Shown here: positions 23,301 to 35,339 of the stretch, piece after piece
Layout of the letters: each line of letters begins with the position of its first letter
How positions within the stretch are numbered: the stretch's first letter is position 1
Source of the DNA: Beroe forskalii
Taxonomy: Eukaryota; Ctenophora; Nuda; Beroida; Beroidae
Assembly (NCBI GenBank): GCA_011033025.1
Contig: WFMF01000042.1
Span: 222,501 to 286,500, forward strand
Direction: 5' to 3'
Length of the DNA: 64,000 nt
Translations under genes and position numbers: made by a program
Notes under the pieces: model-generated
Database searches by the model: none
What the model saw: the letters and a program-made list of their open reading frames with translations, nothing else
What the model was told of the DNA's origin: nothing

Positions 23301-24930
23301 CAACAAGAAGTGAGGAAGGACGTAGAAAGCCCTAAGTGCAGACCCCCATTCAAAAACCCAGGCAACTTATGCAACATATTGTACTAACATCTAGGATAAT
23401 AAAAGGACAAAATTACTAACATGTGACCTGCTTGACGGTTGACAACAAACATCCACAGAAATAAAATTGTGAAAATAATCAACAGTTCCGATTGTATACA
23501 TTTACCAGTCGCTAGTGGACACTGTTCATCACTGTTTACAAATGCTATTGCAGCATTGCTCCTCCTCTGCCAGGGAGCTCAAGTTACAGAAACAGGCAAC
23601 CCCGTTCATATTTGTATGTCAGGTTGCCCAGATCTAGGCAACCCACTGTATTATTGTATGTTGCGTTGCAAAAGCATGTTAGTCATTTTCATGTTAGTCC
23701 AACAGTGAAGTGGGGAGGTAGATAATCGAATTGGCACTATGTAGAGAGAGGGGTGTCCTGTTCCTCTCCACGCTATGCTCTGAGCTATTTCATAATTCAA
23801 TCAAAATGCTTGCATATTATCCCCAATTCCCATTGATATGCAAGGTTACTCCTTGAAGAAATGTGCCTAAAAATACTTAAGAACTTGAATAGCGCTCGGT
23901 GGTGGCTGGTTATTGCATTACGTCCCCATTTTAGAGGAGTAGAAACATGTATGAATGTTGCGATAGTATAGTCATAATTATGATTGTGATTTGTGTGACG
24001 ACACTGAAACAATACTAACATGACATCCTTCAAAAATCAGGTTGTACTAACATTATTACAGGTTCTAGAATGGGGGTGCAGAGTGAAAAACGATGACGGG
24101 TTTGAGAAATAGTCCCTGGGTTAATAATAACGGCACCAATTTTCGAAAATTCAGCTATTCAACTGTTTTTTTTATAGTAAACTGAATACCGAGATAAAGA
24201 ACTGACGTGATACATGACGCTGTCAATGCCAACTCTAACATCATAAATCAAGTGATAAATTAAATGATGATGATATTAACATGATAATCTAAACGATAAA
24301 GATTTGGCTATGCAATAAATTGCACTATGAAAAGGAATGTGAGAGGAGCGGTGAGCCCGCCAACCGAAGTGTTATTAATAATTGAATGAAAGTCCGATAA
24401 CTATCTTTTAACATTTTCTTTAATTAATAGTAACACTATTAAATAATGTAATATCAATTAAGTATTTTAATCGCATATAAGGAAGACTCTGTTATGCTAC
24501 CATCATGTCGAACCATCGGTACTAGAGATTCGATTTAGACGCCAGAAAAGGGGTAGTCATTAAGAAAGTTCTTACACAATTGAATAAGATTCTGCAGAAG
24601 CCAATAAACCAGCTATCCGGAAAAAATGATCAGGTGAAGTGTAGATTGATAACACCGGTACGATCTAGTCTGGCATCATCAGTAGAGCTTGTAGAGAAGG
24701 CAAATCCATAAATCAAGTCAGTCACCAGAATAAGTAGCCTGTCAACTTCTTGATCTGCGATATTAATAATTGTCCTGCTCTTTGTTTTCCAGCCTTGATT
24801 GATGATCCTTCAAGTATTTAAAGTTGGTGGCCTTTTTTTAGTATCCTTTCATCTCCAATGAAATTTCTTTCCAGCGATCGACGTCAATATTTTTAGCAGA
24901 CGTTATCATCAACTGAAAATAAGAGAGTTA
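23301..24930. other. No recognisable feature
   Basis: AT-rich sequence with short ORFs on both strands and none with a recognisable motif. The plus-strand ORF at 23,439-23,708 is open but compositionally unremarkable; I do not support it as a gene. Confidence 0.4.
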
Positions 24931-26190
24931 GACTTAAATTGAGTTAAATTGAGTTAAGTTAAGTTAAGTTGAGTAAGTTGAGTTAAGTTGAGTTAAGTTG
25001 AGTTAAGTTGAGTTAAGTTGAGTTAAGTTGATTTAGGCTGAGTTAAGTTGTGTTAAGTTGAGCTAAGTTGAGTTAAGTTGAGTTATGTTGAGTTAGAGTG
25101 AGTTATGTTAAGTTGAGTTAAATTGAGTTAAGTTAAGTTAAGTTGAGTAAGTTGAGTTAAGTTGAGTTAAGTTGAGTTAAGATGAGTTAAGTTGAGTTAT
25201 TTTGAGTTAAGTTAAGTTAAGTTGAGTTAAGTTGAGTTAAGTTGAGTTAGTTGATTTCTAGGCTGAGTTAAGTTGTGTTAAGTTGAGCAAAGTTGAGTTA
25301 AGTTGAGTTAAGTTGAGTTAGGTTGAGTTATGTTAAGTTTCGAGTTAAGTTGAGTTAAGTTAAGTTAAGTTAAGTTAAGTTAAGTTAAGTTAAGTTAAGT
25401 TGAGTTAAGTTGAGTTAAGTTGAGTTAAGTTGAGTTAAGTTGAGTTAGTTGAGTTAAGTTGAGTTAAGAGTTAAGTTAAGAGTTAAGTTAAGAGTTAAGT
25501 TAAGAGTTAAGTTAAGAGTTAAGTTAAGAGTTAAGTTAAGTTAAGTTAAGAGTTAAGTTAAGAGTTAAGTTAAGAGTTAAGTTAAGAGTTGTTAAGAGTT
25601 AAGTTAAGAGTTAAGTTAAGAGTTAAGTTAAGAGTTAAGTTAAGAGTTAAGTTAAGAGTTAAGTTAAGAGTTAAGTTAAGAGTTAAGTTAAGAGTTAAGT
25701 TAAGAGTTAAGTTAAGAGTTAAGTTAAGAGTTAAGTTAAGAGTTAAGTAAGAGTTAAGTTAAGAGTTAAGTTAAGAGTTAAGTTAAGAGTTAAGTTAAGA
25801 GTTAAGTAAGAGTTAAGTTAAGAGTTAAGTTAAGAGTTAAGTTAAGAGTTAAGTTAAGAGTTAAGTAAGTTAAGTTAAGTTAAGTTAAGTTAAGTTAAGT
25901 TAAGTTAAGTTAAGTTAAGTTAAGTTAAGTTAAGTTAAGTTAAGTTAAGTTAAGTTAAGTTAAGTTAAGTTAGGTTAGGTTAAGTTAGGTTAAGTTGAGT
26001 TAGGGGGTAGGGGGAGTTAAGTTAGGTTAAGTTGAGTTAGGGTGAGTTAAGTTAAGTTAAGTTAAGTTAAGTTAAGTTAAGTTAAGTTAAGTTAAGTTAA
26101 GTTAAGTTAAGTTAAGTTAAGTTAAGTTAAGTTAAGTTAAGTTAAGTTAAGTTAAGTTGAGTTAAGTTAAATTGAGTAAAGTTGAGTCGA
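24930..26190. repeat. TTAAG-type satellite (5-, 10- and 12-bp periods)
   Basis: The array starts as GAGTTAAGTT decamers (about 24,935-25,460), becomes a 12-bp GAGTTAAGTTAA array (about 25,465-25,865) and then pure TTAAG pentamers (about 25,866-25,970 and 26,047-26,158). Near 25,970-26,040 it contains TTAGG-like variants and a GGGGGTAGGGGGAG interruption. TTAGG is the common arthropod telomere repeat, but here TTAAG dominates. Confidence 0.95.
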
Positions 26191-28078
26191 GATTGCTGTT
26201 AAAAGGGAGCTTATGTCATGATGATATCTTTGTAATTGTCCGAAATCAAAAAAAATCTATTAGAGTCAGGGGAGATAACTAAAGGCTTGAGAAAATATAG
26301 TTGATGTCACGATATAATACCAGGAGTTACCTGTATGCAACAAATATAGATAATCTTGTTGACGGAGGTTAAGTTGGGGTTAGAAACCAAGAGAACCCAT
26401 ACCTCTGCATAGAATCGATCAGTTTCTACGGGCATCTCTTATCAGAACGTCGAATAACCTGTATCGAGGAAGAACTAATTAACTCTAAATCTCCCAAGGA
26501 AGAGCGGTCCTACTTGGGAGCCTAAGGGTTCTATAATGTATGGTTAGTAAGAGTAAGCTCATTATTGGCACGCCTAGGAAGAAGTTTGTGAACAACAAGA
26601 AGAGTTATTGCAGTGCCCAATGTAACCAAAAGAACTTAATAAATCTGTTCTCACCGTGATCGTTAAGATATGGGATAGTCGAATCGTCATCAACAATGAG
26701 ATACCAAAGCCACCAGGAACTGCTTAGAATTAGAACGATACAGTCCCAGAAGGATATGATTCCACTAATGTTGATAGCACCAGTCATCCCGCCGGGATGC
26801 GTATAAACAGCAATGAATGAATTGATCCAAATAGCAGGTCAGTCAGTGAACTTCATGCAGTTTCATTTGTTAGAGCTTACTCCAAGCAGAGAAGTGGGTT
26901 AATAGGACGCACCATTCGGACTGTTATGAGAATGAGCAGCCATGAATACAACAAGTTCACATCCTTGGTCTGGGTGTTTCACTTGTAACAAAATCAGGTG
27001 ACATGATAGCACCAATCAGAGCTGACGACACAGGTGAGCCTTCGTAGGTGAACTCACTCAGAAAAGAAACTCCATTCTACTCGCGAGTCTACCAAGGTTA
27101 TTCTGGAGGTATCCACCTAAACCATCTAGAATGTTGTAGATCAGGATTTATGAACTCAAACAAATTGCGAGTGAGTAGGTCTCCTGAAAGAATAGTTCTG
27201 ATTTAATACAAAGTATAAACTACAGAAAAAGTATGAAGGGCTTTGGTAGTTAGAGCAAACTATAATCTGTTTTCCTACATAAATTGAATGTTCTGATAGG
27301 GGGAACATCCAACTGGATCTCCAAACAATCGATATCGAAGGTATATTCCATATGTAGAACACCCCAAACCTAATTTCAAGGGAAGGCAGATCTGCAATAG
27401 AAGCTTGTTACATAGCTGAACAACCAGCCACTGAACCTTCCAGAATTTCAGCAAGACCATCCTTCAGAAGGAGCCCATCGTATGTCCATCTGTAATCACT
27501 ACCCTACAAAGTAAAATGATTTAGTTACAGAAAGTTAACATGGAAAATCAGGTCAAAGTATTTAACTAATATGTATTGAAAATCAATCAAGGGTTTTGAA
27601 AGCAGTTTATATACGTGATGAAGCTAAGTAGTAATTACACTGAGTGAGTTAACCCCTATATTCTAATTAATTGAAGTTAGATAACCAATTGTAAACCTGG
27701 CTTGATAATAACTCGAAAATTACAAACAGTGAAGTTGTTTTGATAAATGAGTAAAGACAAAGTCAATTAATATATTAACAACAAACAGACTGATTGATAA
27801 TTGAACTCCAATGAGCAATGAAAATGAATATAATATATACAATTTATCAACATCTATGAGCAATCTATTTCGTATTCATATAGTATCTTAGTATACAATC
27901 TGGTTCATTCATGTGGATTCAATAAAGCATCAATAATGACTGCAGCTGACTAGCTCAAGGATGGCAAAATACATCATATTTCATGAATAAGTTATTTATC
28001 ATACAAGCATAATCTTGTCCGAAATAGATACAAAATAGCATTTCATGCCATTTCTATACCATCAATAACATGTAAAAG
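26191..28078. other. No recognisable feature
   Basis: Minus-strand ORFs at 26,605-26,787 and 27,156-27,460 overlap in two frames and carry no motif I recognise. The region could hold exons or an unrecognised repeat; I cannot support either. Confidence 0.4.
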
Positions 28079-28318
28079 CAAACAGGAAATACAGGAGTGA
28101 AGAAGAGGGATTTCTTTTGAAGTTTTATGATAAATAGGACGAGCAGAGTTGTCACAAACATCGTTTATTGTAGCAATAAAACTATGTTGTAGTAGTACGG
28201 AAATTTTCAAATGTTCTATCAACATTCATTTTCAACCATATTCTGAAGATTATAAGTTGATTAGCATAACAGATAATAAAATTATTCAATCAACATGAGT
28301 CAGTACTGACAGTATTGA

Positions 28319-28987
28319 CTACACTATCATACTCAATGGACCCAAGAATCGTACGGTATCAGCTTCACTCAAATATCAACGGTACTAATAGAACGGAATG
28401 GCAACTGTTCTAAGTGGGACTTATTCCATTTAGAATTAGAAAAGATAGTTAACATGCTACGTAACAATGGTTATAACAAGAATTTTATTTATAGTATTAT
28501 CAATAAGGAAGTAACTAAACGAATGGATGCCGACGAAAAGCTAATTTTCGAAGGCCCAGAGAAGTTTAAAGTTTATCTTAAATTACCATACTTAGGTGAA
28601 ATATCTAATAAAGTCAGACATTGTATCAGAAAGAAATTGCCTGGTAAACTAGAATTAATCTATACGAGTAGTTACTTAAAGTTAAGTCAAGTATTTAAGT
28701 TTAAAGATGTACAACCTAAGCACCTCAAACATGATGTGATATACAGGATCATATGCAGTTGTGGCCGACGCTATATCGGTGAAACTTGCCGTGCTCTGCA
28801 AACTCGGTTCGAAGAGCACACCAAAACAAGTGGATCAGGTATGACGGAGGTCGGGAAGCACCTTGTTGCTGAACCTGGCTGTCATATCACATTTGAGGAC
28901 TGCGAGATTTTAACGTATGAAAGTAAAATGTACAAACGGAAACTGAAAGAGAGCTTATTTATTCAACAATACGACGATGGTAACTAG
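28319..28987 (+). CDS. Penelope-like element C-terminal fragment with GIY-YIG endonuclease
   Basis: The frame is open from 28,319, with an internal ATG at 28,454 that gives 177 residues. Counting from that ATG, residues 1-90 resemble the end of the Penelope reverse transcriptase/linker (NNGYN..., then LPYLGEISNKVRHCIRKKLP). Residues 94-170 are a GIY-YIG domain: VIYRIICSCG, RYIGETCRALQTRFEEH with the conserved Arg118, and a KES motif whose Glu166 fits the catalytic glutamate. The full reverse transcriptase is missing (family ORFs run to about 800 residues), so this is a 5'-truncated copy. The part upstream of about 28,408 belongs to the inverted flank, so translation from there would be a fusion. 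In the family this nuclease nicks target DNA for retrotransposition; this copy could not act alone. Confidence 0.85.
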   Translation, partial: LHYHTQWTQESYGISFTQISTVLIERNGNCSKWDLFHLELEKIVNMLRNNGYNKNFIYSIINKEVTKRMDADEKLIFEGPEKFKVYLKLPYLGEISNKVRHCIRKKLPGKLELIYTSSYLKLSQVFKFKDVQPKHLKHDVIYRIICSCGRRYIGETCRALQTRFEEHTKTSGSGMTEVGKHLVAEPGCHITFEDCEILTYESKMYKRKLKESLFIQQYDDGN

Positions 28988-31062
28988 GCTGTAACATATT
29001 TTGGACTTTTTCCCAAAATGATTAACTTGGGGTCCTAAGTTTGTTAAGAAGGTTTGTTTTGAACCATGAAACAAGAATTTTTGGAAAAAATCATTTTTTA
29101 GACCCTGCTGTCCCCCAAAGAAGAGCGCGCGTAAGTGAAAATTCCTGACAAGGTCATAACTTTTTCATTTTTTGAGATACAAAAACGATAGAGTACTCAA
29201 AATGCGCAGAATCATCACATTTCCCACCCTAGAAATCATCAAAGAGTGCATCAGAGGCTCTTTTTTGAAGATATGGAGCATATTTTGATTTGTGCTTCAC
29301 TCGCGATGACTTTGGTGATTTTTGATAATTTCATCCAATCATATTGTTTTTTGAAGATGAATTCAACTGTTCTAACACGATTGAAGCACAATCCAGAAGG
29401 GTATTGAATGTTAAAAAGCTTTAAAAGCATGTAAAATGGTAGATTGAGTGAACCAGAGGCCGTATTGTCAGCATATTTCTGTGTTGGGCGGGGCGCATAT
29501 TGTGCGCTCTGCATTGACTTTGATGCCCTGCTGTTTTTGGGTCATATGTCACTCACTGAAGTACTGAGGATTGTTGCTCAGTACATCAGGCGGCCTCATA
29601 AAGCCATTGAAATGTTTCTGCACATGGCTAGTGGCTACTCTGAAAAAGTCTGGGGAGGGCATTGTATTTTGTCAGTAGCAAGGCCAGATGAGAATGAAAA
29701 TCTATATAACAAAGTTTTCAGAGCTGGATCAATGTGAACTTCGACACTAATAAAATCGGAGATTAGTTATGTCTTTATTGTGTCCGCCCTTGGCAATATT
29801 TTTACCATTATCCATTTAAAGCTTCATTGGATAGCTAGTTACCGAGGACGTTTGGGACCCGAATTATAAATGCATCAAATCCTTGAGAGCTTTCAATGTA
29901 CTTACACCATTTTCCAGTCTCCACTTACTAATTTAGACCAGGGGGCTGGGAAAGGTGATTTGAGTATAATCTATGGCACCTTGATTGGCATGAATAACAA
30001 TTATTGACATCCTAATTGTTCATGCATGTGTTCAAACTGCCTGCCGAATGACAAAATGGCTGTCACTTTATTTCTAAAGGTACTTTATTGAATACTCATC
30101 CTCTGTTACTGCTTCACTTGGTAAGACATCAATGTGATCCAGCTAAAAGAAGGGAGACTTGTTAAACTGCTATGATTCTATACAATCTAGGTTTTGATCT
30201 GGGTTCTGATTGAGGCTATTGCAGGTTGCTGTTCCTGTGTGGTCCAGAGCTGGCTGTTGGGTCTCAGCAATGTATTTAATCGATAGTGGATTATGAAAGG
30301 AAATATTGTCATGTGGATAATGATAAAGACATAATTAGTCTCCGATTTTCTCAGTATCCTAGAATTGAAGAACACATTGACCCAGCTCTTGATCCAGGAA
30401 CTATGACTTCCCAGAGGTCATAACATCAGCAGAAATAGTTCTATGGGCTGATGAGGCAGCCTGACATACTAATCAAAAATAGTACAGTTTCAGTATATGA
30501 CCCAAAAACAGTAGGGCATCAAAGTTAATGCAAAGCATAAACACTAACATAGAAACATGCTGACAATACGGCCTCTAGTTGACTCAATCTACCATTTTAC
30601 ATGCTTGTCAAAGCTTTTTAACATTCAATACCCTTCTGGATTGTGTTTTAATCGTGTTAGAACAGTTGACTTCATCTTCAAAAACAATATGATTAGATGA
30701 AATTATCAAAAATCACTAAAGTCATTGCGAGTGAAGCACAAATCAAAATATGCTCCATATCTTCAAAAAAGAGCTTCTGATGCACTTTTTGATGATTTCT
30801 AGGGTGGGAAATGTGATGATTCTGCGCATTTTGAGTACTCTATCGTTTTTGTATCTCAAAAAATGAAAAAGTTATGACCTTGCCAGGAATTTTCACTTAC
30901 GCGCGCTCCTCTTTGGGGGACAGCAGGGTCTAAAAAATGATTTTTTCCAAAAATTCTTGTTTCATGGTTCAAAACAAACCTTCTTAACAAACTTAGGACC
31001 CCAAGTTAATCATTTTGGGAAAAAGTCCAAAATAGGTTACAGCCTAATGGTAACTTGTTGAA
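28986..31062. repeat. Inner inverted repeat of the Penelope composite
   Basis: Arms 28,986-29,785 and 30,322-31,062 pair with substitutions and indels; they include a CTGCTGTCCCCCAAAG-type block and an AAAATCGGAGA block at the inner edge. A 97-codon ORF (29,444-29,737) lies in the left arm and is followed by AATAAAA, but the right arm breaks the frame, so I do not call a gene there. Confidence 0.8.
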
Positions 31063-31646
31063 TGATAAGCTCAAATCTGTTCCGTTATTTCTATTCAACT
31101 TACCCACCTATCAGGATCAGATTAAAGGCCGTATCTTCCCCAAGTTTTAGTAACCAGGACAGTGTAATAGTGTAATAGTGTAATTTGTATATTGTATAAT
31201 TAGGGTAGGTGTAAGAGGTACTCCGTAGTATAACGGTAATTGGATTATGAACTGGGTAATTGCGTCGGTGTGTGAACCTCATGATACGCACTCTCTATCA
31301 CGATGTTCACATGCAACAGTAAATGTGAAAATCAAGTTCCTAGTACAGTTGCCATTCCGTTCTATTAGTACCGTTGATATTTGAGTGAAGCTGATACCGT
31401 ACGATTCTTGGGTCCATTGAGTATGATAGTGTAGTCAATACTGTCAGTACTGACTCATGTTGATTGAATAATTTTATTATCTGTTATGCTAATCAACTTA
31501 TAATCTTCAGAATATGGTTGAAAATGAATGTTGATAGAACATTTGAAAATTCCCGTACTACTACAACATAGTTTTATTGCTACAATAAACGATGTTTGTG
31601 ACAACTCTGCTCGTCCTATTTATCATAAAACTTCAAACAGGAAATA

Positions 31647-32146
31647 AAATACATATTTAAGGATATTGACTTAATCATAAAATTACAATATTAAATGCTT
31701 AGAAAAACTAATATGAGTGACAACGAGAATGAAAATACTTGCTATGGGTATGATGCTAACTTTCATCACTCTATCATAATGAGTGGAAATGAGGTTAATT
31801 ACTTAATTATGATCATGAGCAGCCATTTTCTACCAGGCCATAAAAAAAACCGTCGGACACTTCGTGATAGTAATTAATTAATAATACCCTCAAAAAGTTG
31901 TCACTGGGGGCAAATTATTGCTTAGAGGTCTATTGTCTGGGTACAGTTTTTATTTAAATTGTGAATAGGTTTTATACCTTTTGAGTTTTTGAGTAAGTAC
32001 TTCAGTTTGATGATAATGTCGACATAGTCTGTATTTTTGGTTGAATTTTCTAACCTGATTACTTTAAGACCATTGACTCAAGTTCATTTGTTACTGAATA
32101 ATTAACCACAATTGAGATAATGTAATGTAATCAACTTTTTCCGCAG
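31647..32146. other. No recognisable feature; possible intron end
   Basis: AT-rich sequence. The last 20 bases form a pyrimidine-rich stretch ending in TTTTTCCGCAG, a good 3' splice-site match leading into the ORF at 32,147. Confidence 0.35.
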
Positions 32147-32716
32147 TTACCAAGATTTGTGGTTGATGGAAGTTATGTGGAAGAACTGCGTCAAATGCTG
32201 GGGTTGCCTCCAAGAAGTGAACATCTACCTGTACCCTGCTGTCCATCACACCAACGGTTAGAACAAGCACTAACAAGACTAATCCCCTACCGTACTTGGA
32301 GAATCAACACACTGCAGCCCCAACAACAACATGATGCATGGAGTTGGCCGAGGCACCGTCAGTACCATCACTGGAGTGAGCAAGCTGAGCCCCAGTACCA
32401 TCATTGGGATGAGTTATCCACGAGACAGTCCAATAACAGGAGGGAACAACCTCAGCCACTACCTCGGCATCGGAGACAATCATCTGAACACCAAAGGGAC
32501 TACCATTGGAGACAGTCATATGGACAGCCACCATACAATCAATTTAGGGACACACATCACCAGCAATCCAATCGTTGGTGGGATCTACCTTCCCAACAAA
32601 ACCATCATGGGAGAGGACGCTGGCAATGCCTAAATATCCCCCCACATCAGGATCATCGGTGGCCACAACCTGAACAATACCAACATTGGAGAGACTATTG
32701 GTATGACCAGCAGTAG
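32147..32716 (+). CDS. Possible terminal exon, His/Gln/Trp/Arg-rich hypothetical protein
   Basis: An open frame runs from just after an acceptor-like TTTTTCCGCAG to a stop at 32,714-32,716; the first Met is at 32,159 (185 residues). The start of the frame has ordinary composition (VDGSYVEELRQMLGLPPRSE). The rest is hydrophilic and very rich in His, Gln, Trp and Arg, with recurring QYHHW-like blocks about 11 residues apart. No signal peptide, membrane segment or known domain is seen. Possible poly(A) signals AATAAATA lie at about 32,846-32,860. Two other frames are also open here, which weakens the case. It could be a real last exon of an unknown gene or a repetitive shadow; upstream exons were not found. 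Confidence 0.3.
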   Translation, partial: LPRFVVDGSYVEELRQMLGLPPRSEHLPVPCCPSHQRLEQALTRLIPYRTWRINTLQPQQQHDAWSWPRHRQYHHWSEQAEPQYHHWDELSTRQSNNRREQPQPLPRHRRQSSEHQRDYHWRQSYGQPPYNQFRDTHHQQSNRWWDLPSQQNHHGRGRWQCLNIPPHQDHRWPQPEQYQHWRDYWYDQQ

Positions 32717-33680
32717 ATCATCAGAGCCCATTGGCGAAACAGGACTGAGGGCAAGCAATAAGACTGGGAACTTTGTTAATGCCATATCAGGGATATAATC
32801 ATTTCTTTCCTGAATTAATTTCATTAGATTGGGTGAGAAAACAATAAATATGTCAATAAATAACGCCATTGATGAATAATTGATCCAAAATAAAACAATT
32901 GTTATTTGAACATTGATCAATATAAAAGATAGATAGGTTTATATTGTAAATGGGTCTTAAGTAACTTAATAATAAGCCAATAACTATTGATGGATAACCA
33001 CTAATTAGATTCTGGGACAGAATCTTATGCCAAGGAGGGAGATGTGGGAGACCTAGGGTCCCCCTCATGGTAATTGGGTGACTTGGAGGAGTCATTAAGG
33101 CTGTACCATCAGGTTGGGAGATTTGTATGGTACTTAACAGGAATCTAAAGTTAAGGGCACCAGATGTCCTAAAATTCAAACATCAGAAGCTTTGGTGTTA
33201 TTCTAAAAGCACTGCATTCACTCAGGATAGATAGGCAGATGAAAGAGTATCATCAGCATGGCACAGAGTGCCAAGCTGATGATATTGACTGGACTACTTG
33301 TTGTGAGTAAATAACAAGAGACATAATTCCTGACCTGATTCTGGATTCATGTTATTGGAAAAATTACCAGAAATGATGCTACTGTGCAGGGTACCCGCTT
33401 AAATCTCCGTTTTATTTTGTGGCTGACCAATCAGAGCCCTAGGACGGAGTCTGGTGACCCCTGCACAAGAGCACTATTAGTCTTATGGGGAATTACATCG
33501 GCTGATCCCACTGTCTTAAAATTTAGAGGGATTTAGGTTAGGGGTTTATCAGGATAGATGTTGGTTATCCATTAGGTACCTAGTTGTTTCTGTTTGACCT
33601 CTTGCATTGGGGTGACCCCTGGTTAGGGCCAGGGGGATAAGCCAAGTGGTTGTGCAATGGAATAGAAATGCCTAGACTGC
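32717..33680. other. No recognisable feature
   Basis: AT-rich non-coding-looking DNA with short ORFs in competing frames. It contains the possible poly(A) signals noted for the ORF upstream. Confidence 0.35.
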
Positions 33681-33699
33681 AAATTGTGATTTTTGTAAA

Positions 33700-34560
33700 G
33701 TTAAAAGGCTCAATGTAAATTGTGCACCGTTCATACCAGTCTTAGTGAAGCTTTTACGCCCAGTAAATTGGTATTTTAATTTAATTGCAAGGCTCAATGT
33801 AAATTGTGCACCGTTCATACCAGTCTTAGTGAAGCTTTTACGCTCAGTAAATTGGTATTTTAATTTAATTGCAAGGCTCAATGTAAATTGTGCACCATTC
33901 ATACCAGTCTTAGTGAAGCTTTTACGCTCAGTAAATGTATTTTAATTTAATTGCAAGGCTCAATGTAAATTGTGCACCGTTCATACCAGTCTTAGTGAAG
34001 CTTTTACGCCCAGTAAATTAGTATTTTAATTTAATTGCAAGGCTCAATGTAAATTGTGCACCGTTCATACCAGTCTTAGTGAAGCTTTTACGCCCAGTAA
34101 ATTGGTATTTTAATTTAATTGCAAGGCTCAATGTAAATTGTGCACCGTTCATACCAGTCTTAGTGAAGCTTTTACGCCCAGTAAATTGGTATTTTAATTT
34201 AATTGCAAGGCTCAATGTAAATTGTGCACCGTTCATACTAGTCTAAGCGAACTAGCTTTTAAACTAAATAAATTGTCATTTCATTAAGTTGAAAGGCTCA
34301 ATGTAAATTGTGCACAGTAATTTAGCAGTGATACTTTAGGATGTACTCGATAGGGTTTCATTTCCGTTAAGTGAAAGGCTCAATGTAAATTGTGCACCGT
34401 TCATACTAGATAAGGAAGCTTTGATACTCAGTTAGGTGGCATTTAGTTAAGGTTGCAAGGCTCGATGTAAATTGTGCACCGTCTACATTGGGAAAAGTGA
34501 CTTCTTAGTGAAAATAAGACGCATAATGTCATTGTAAATTGCACAAGGTCTATACTTTAT
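33700..34560. repeat. 84-bp satellite
   Basis: Units begin with GGCTCAATGTAAATTGTGCA at about 33,708, 33,791, 33,874, 33,957, 34,041, 34,125 and 34,209, nearly identical at 83-84 bp. Progressively diverged units follow at 34,295, 34,377 and 34,459, and a remnant near 34,525. Because 84 bp is 28 codons, repetitive ORFs appear on both strands (for example MNGAQFTLSLAIKLKYQF on minus). The gradient from homogeneous to diverged is typical of array-edge decay. Confidence 0.95.
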
Positions 34561-35339
34561 CTGTTTAATTCAAATATGCCTTAAACTATTTTACACTAAC
34601 AGCGTAAGACCTTTCAGTAGGAAACAATGATATTTGATGAGAACCTAGGTAGTTGTACATGGTAGTAGTCACATGTTACATGTTAATTTTTCACCTCCTT
34701 ATCAAAGGCCTAAGGCCACGTCTCTGACAGCATCTCATGACCTCGTTTTCTTGTGTGGACTAATTGAATAAATATGCTTTTAAAATAGACCTAAGTTGAA
34801 TAGACCAGAAAAGGGTTTCGCGTAAAGTTAGCTTAATGCGGGGAGTTTGGACTGTATGTGTAGAGGCAACTCAGTGGGTCGGTGATCGTCTCGACAGCCT
34901 CGTCCCTGATCACAAAGGAACATGAGGCGGAACCACCCCAAACGCGCCCTGATTAGATATCTAATAGCTTTAGACCCCCTACTTTGTCATTGGAACCCGG
35001 ACTGCCTTCCCAGTTTGTTCATGTTACCCCTAGTCGCGTGGCCTCAATCACGGGCACGTGCACTTTGTCCGGGAGAAGCAAACATTATGCTTCTCATCAG
35101 GATAGAGAGATAGAGGAGTCGCGCGTGCGTGAGGGAGAGCCGCGTGACGAGGGGTAATCGGGTAGCAGTACGGAGACTGGAACAAAGTGTCCACATCATT
35201 ACTAAACCTGGGGCGCTATTCACACAGAGCATTTGAAACCGGAGCACTTAATCCCTGAGCACTTTGAACCCTGAGCTTACAGATGAAACTATAGTTAAGT
35301 GATAACTAAATTAACCCCAAATACCCCCTTAGTTTACCA
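34561..35339. other. No recognisable gene; higher GC than surroundings
   Basis: From about 34,800 the sequence becomes noticeably GC-richer, with CpG-containing words, in an otherwise AT-rich window. ORFs exist on both strands without recognisable motifs. Confidence 0.4.

Larger units (their letters stand above)
28079..31646. mobile_element. Palindromic composite of two Penelope-like copies with a 13-bp target duplication
   Basis: A perfect direct repeat, CAAACAGGAAATA, lies at 28,079-28,091 and 31,634-31,646. Inside it, 28,120-28,405 is inverted at 31,349-31,633, and 28,986-29,785 is inverted at about 30,322-31,062, leaving a loop of about 535 bp. The left copy contains a Penelope-type C-terminal ORF ending at 28,987. 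The right copy has a different, non-coding 285 bp in that place but keeps the matching ORF tail and 3' region. The copies are therefore tail to tail. Penelope-like elements are known for inverted or tandem partner copies and variable target duplications. The left end has 28 extra bases (28,092-28,119) outside the inverted part. Confidence 0.7.

Noticed and set aside
29444-29737. 97-codon hypothetical gene followed by AATAAAA
   Set aside because: The inverted partner at about 30,350-30,560 has frame-breaking indels, and the ORF lies in the presumed 3' region of a Penelope-like copy.
30448-30475. Hammerhead ribozyme core (CTGATGA) in the Penelope composite, expected in some Penelope-like LTRs
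   Set aside because: The second core box GAAA is absent at the right place, and no consistent three-stem fold could be drawn.
33700-34560. CRISPR-like array
   Set aside because: The units are contiguous tandem repeats without unique spacers, in a eukaryotic repeat context.
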